A stretch of DNA of 5,554 bases from the NCBI GenBank assembly GCA_964568655.1, contig CAZMRG010000182.1:1-5554 (forward strand). Reading direction: 5' to 3'. Both the position numbers and the translations under genes were made by a program. Origin of the DNA: CAWFKW01 sp964568655. Lineage in GTDB: Bacteria; Bacteroidota; Ignavibacteria; Tepidaquicellales; OLB5. Under the pieces are notes generated by a model. The model saw only the letters and a list, made by a program, of their open reading frames with translations. It was not told the origin of the DNA and ran no database searches. Below are positions 4,645-5,554 of this stretch, piece by piece (position 1 is the stretch's first letter; the number at the start of each line of letters is the position of its first letter).

Positions 4645-5554
4645 ATGGAACCTGATTTATTAAAAAATAACGTCCTACGGGCGCTGTTGTACTATGATAT
4701 TTTCAACCACCCGTTAAGCGCGGACGAACTGTTTACTTTTTTTCCCGAGAACTCGGTTTCAAAAAAGGAATTCTGCAGCCTTCTGGAGAAAGTTGCCTCC
4801 GAAGAGTCATGTCCGTTTGCTTCAAGCAATGGATATTACTACATCAAACCCAACGTTCAGAATATCGAACTCAGGAAACAGAAAGAAGATGTTTCGCGCA
4901 AAATGTGGCGCATGGCAGGACTCGTAACCCATGTCATTAAAAGATTCCCGTATGTCAGGTGCGTGCTTGTTTCAGGAAGCCTTTCCAAAAATAGTTCAAA
5001 CAAGGCCAGCGACATCGATTTCATGATAATAACCGAACAAAACAGGCTGTGGATAGCTAGAACCATGCTTATGATCTTCAAAAAGATATTTCTGCTTAAC
5101 AGCTACAAATACTTCTGCCTGAATTACTATATTACAAACAGCCATCTTGAAATAGAAGAAAAGAATATATTTACCGCCACCGAAGTTGCGACCGTAAAGG
5201 CTACGTACAATACTCACATGATGCGTAAGTTTGTTAACGCTAACATGTGGATAAAGGAATATTTCCCGAATTATAAAAAATTTGACCCAATGCTTCACAC
5301 GCCGGGCTGCAATGCGCACGAACGGGGCAGTAACATGCAGAAATTTATAGAATATTTTTTCAATGGTTCCTTTGGCGACAAGCTAAACAAAAAGTTTTTG
5401 AAAATGACCATCAGGCACTGGTATAATCGCTATGCGCATATAGACCGGAAAGACCGAAATCAAATGTTTAAGTCAACCGAGAACATATCAAAAGCGCACC
5501 CGCACAACATGCAGATGCAGATCCTGAACAGGTACTCCGATAAGCTGAAAGAGT
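4645..5554 (+). CDS. Nucleotidyltransferase-fold protein (3' end outside window)
   Basis: A frame of 303 codons opens at ATG 4645 and runs off the window without a stop. Residues about 1-70 look like a winged-helix domain (LLKNNVLRALLYYDIFNHPL at 5-24). The centre holds the signature of the nucleotidyltransferase superfamily, Gly111-Ser112, ten residues, then Asp123-x-Asp125, within VLVSGSLSKN and SDIDFMIIT. These aspartates normally bind the metal ions for nucleotidyl transfer. I could not identify the third carboxylate with confidence, so activity is not assured. The C-terminal part is helical and basic, with no membrane segment. I recall similar proteins of about 310-330 residues in this bacterial group, which would mean only a short tail is missing. 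The substrate is unknown. The start has no Shine-Dalgarno and sits in an AT-rich leader. The terminator at 4510-4538 makes it a separate transcription unit from the sigma operon. Confidence 0.8.
   Translation, partial: MEPDLLKNNVLRALLYYDIFNHPLSADELFTFFPENSVSKKEFCSLLEKVASEESCPFASSNGYYYIKPNVQNIELRKQKEDVSRKMWRMAGLVTHVIKRFPYVRCVLVSGSLSKNSSNKASDIDFMIITEQNRLWIARTMLMIFKKIFLLNSYKYFCLNYYITNSHLEIEEKNIFTATEVATVKATYNTHMMRKFVNANMWIKEYFPNYKKFDPMLHTPGCNAHERGSNMQKFIEYFFNGSFGDKLNKKFLKMTIRHWYNRYAHIDRKDRNQMFKSTENISKAHPHNMQMQILNRYSDKLKE

Noticed and set aside
4857..5319. Two minus-strand open frames
   Set aside because: Both are shadows of the nucleotidyltransferase gene, which has the GSx10DxD motif on the + strand.
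1..5554. CRISPR array, tRNA, rRNA, transposase or phage genes
   Set aside because: I read through both strands and found no regularly spaced direct repeats, cloverleaf, rRNA segment or transposase/integrase motif.

Overview
The window looks like a chromosomal segment from a member of the Bacteroidota/Ignavibacteriota (FCB) group. The grounds are indirect: an ECF sigma factor paired with an anti-sigma factor carrying a FecR domain, AT-rich intergenic DNA with Bacteroidota-style promoter candidates (TTTG or ATTG, then about 20 bases, then TAnnTTTG), and weak or absent Shine-Dalgarno sequences on isolated genes. I cannot assign a genus.

Layout from left to right. Positions 2-79 appear to be the last 25 codons of an unidentified + strand gene. 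Next comes a GC-rich hairpin in T-rich DNA (123-159). Positions 197-343 hold a minus-strand relic of the C-terminal STAS-like domain of a second copy of the next gene. After a short AT-rich stretch with an inverted repeat, 542-1534 (minus) encodes a 330-residue protein with three parts in one chain: a winged helix, a GHKL-type ATPase-like domain, and a STAS-like DUF4325 domain. Its start is preceded by a promoter candidate so close that the transcript may be leaderless, and three copies of a 10-bp motif surround that promoter. A 475-bp divergent intergenic region follows.

The right half is a tight two-gene operon: an ECF sigma factor (2010-2603) and, overlapping by ATGA, a 625-residue anti-sigma factor (2600-4477). 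The anti-sigma factor has a cytoplasmic zinc-binding ZAS domain, one membrane helix, a FecR domain, a helical module, a long charged helical region with aromatic spacing and a 23-residue duplication, an Asp/Asn tract and a Pro/Thr/Glu tail. A rho-independent terminator closes the operon at 4510-4538. A nucleotidyltransferase-fold gene starts at 4645 and runs off the right edge.

Working model: the ZAS domain holds the sigma factor at the membrane, and the unusually long periplasmic part senses the envelope state and releases it. The divergent gene belongs to a different regulatory type that merges DNA binding with an SpoIIAB-like fold and an SpoIIAA-like fold. Its N-box glutamate is replaced by lysine, so it may bind nucleotide without acting as an ATPase or kinase. 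Nothing in the sequence proves that the two systems interact. The most notable observations are the degenerate catalytic site plus decayed paralogue of the divergent gene, its operator/promoter arrangement, and the large extracytoplasmic extension of the anti-sigma factor.
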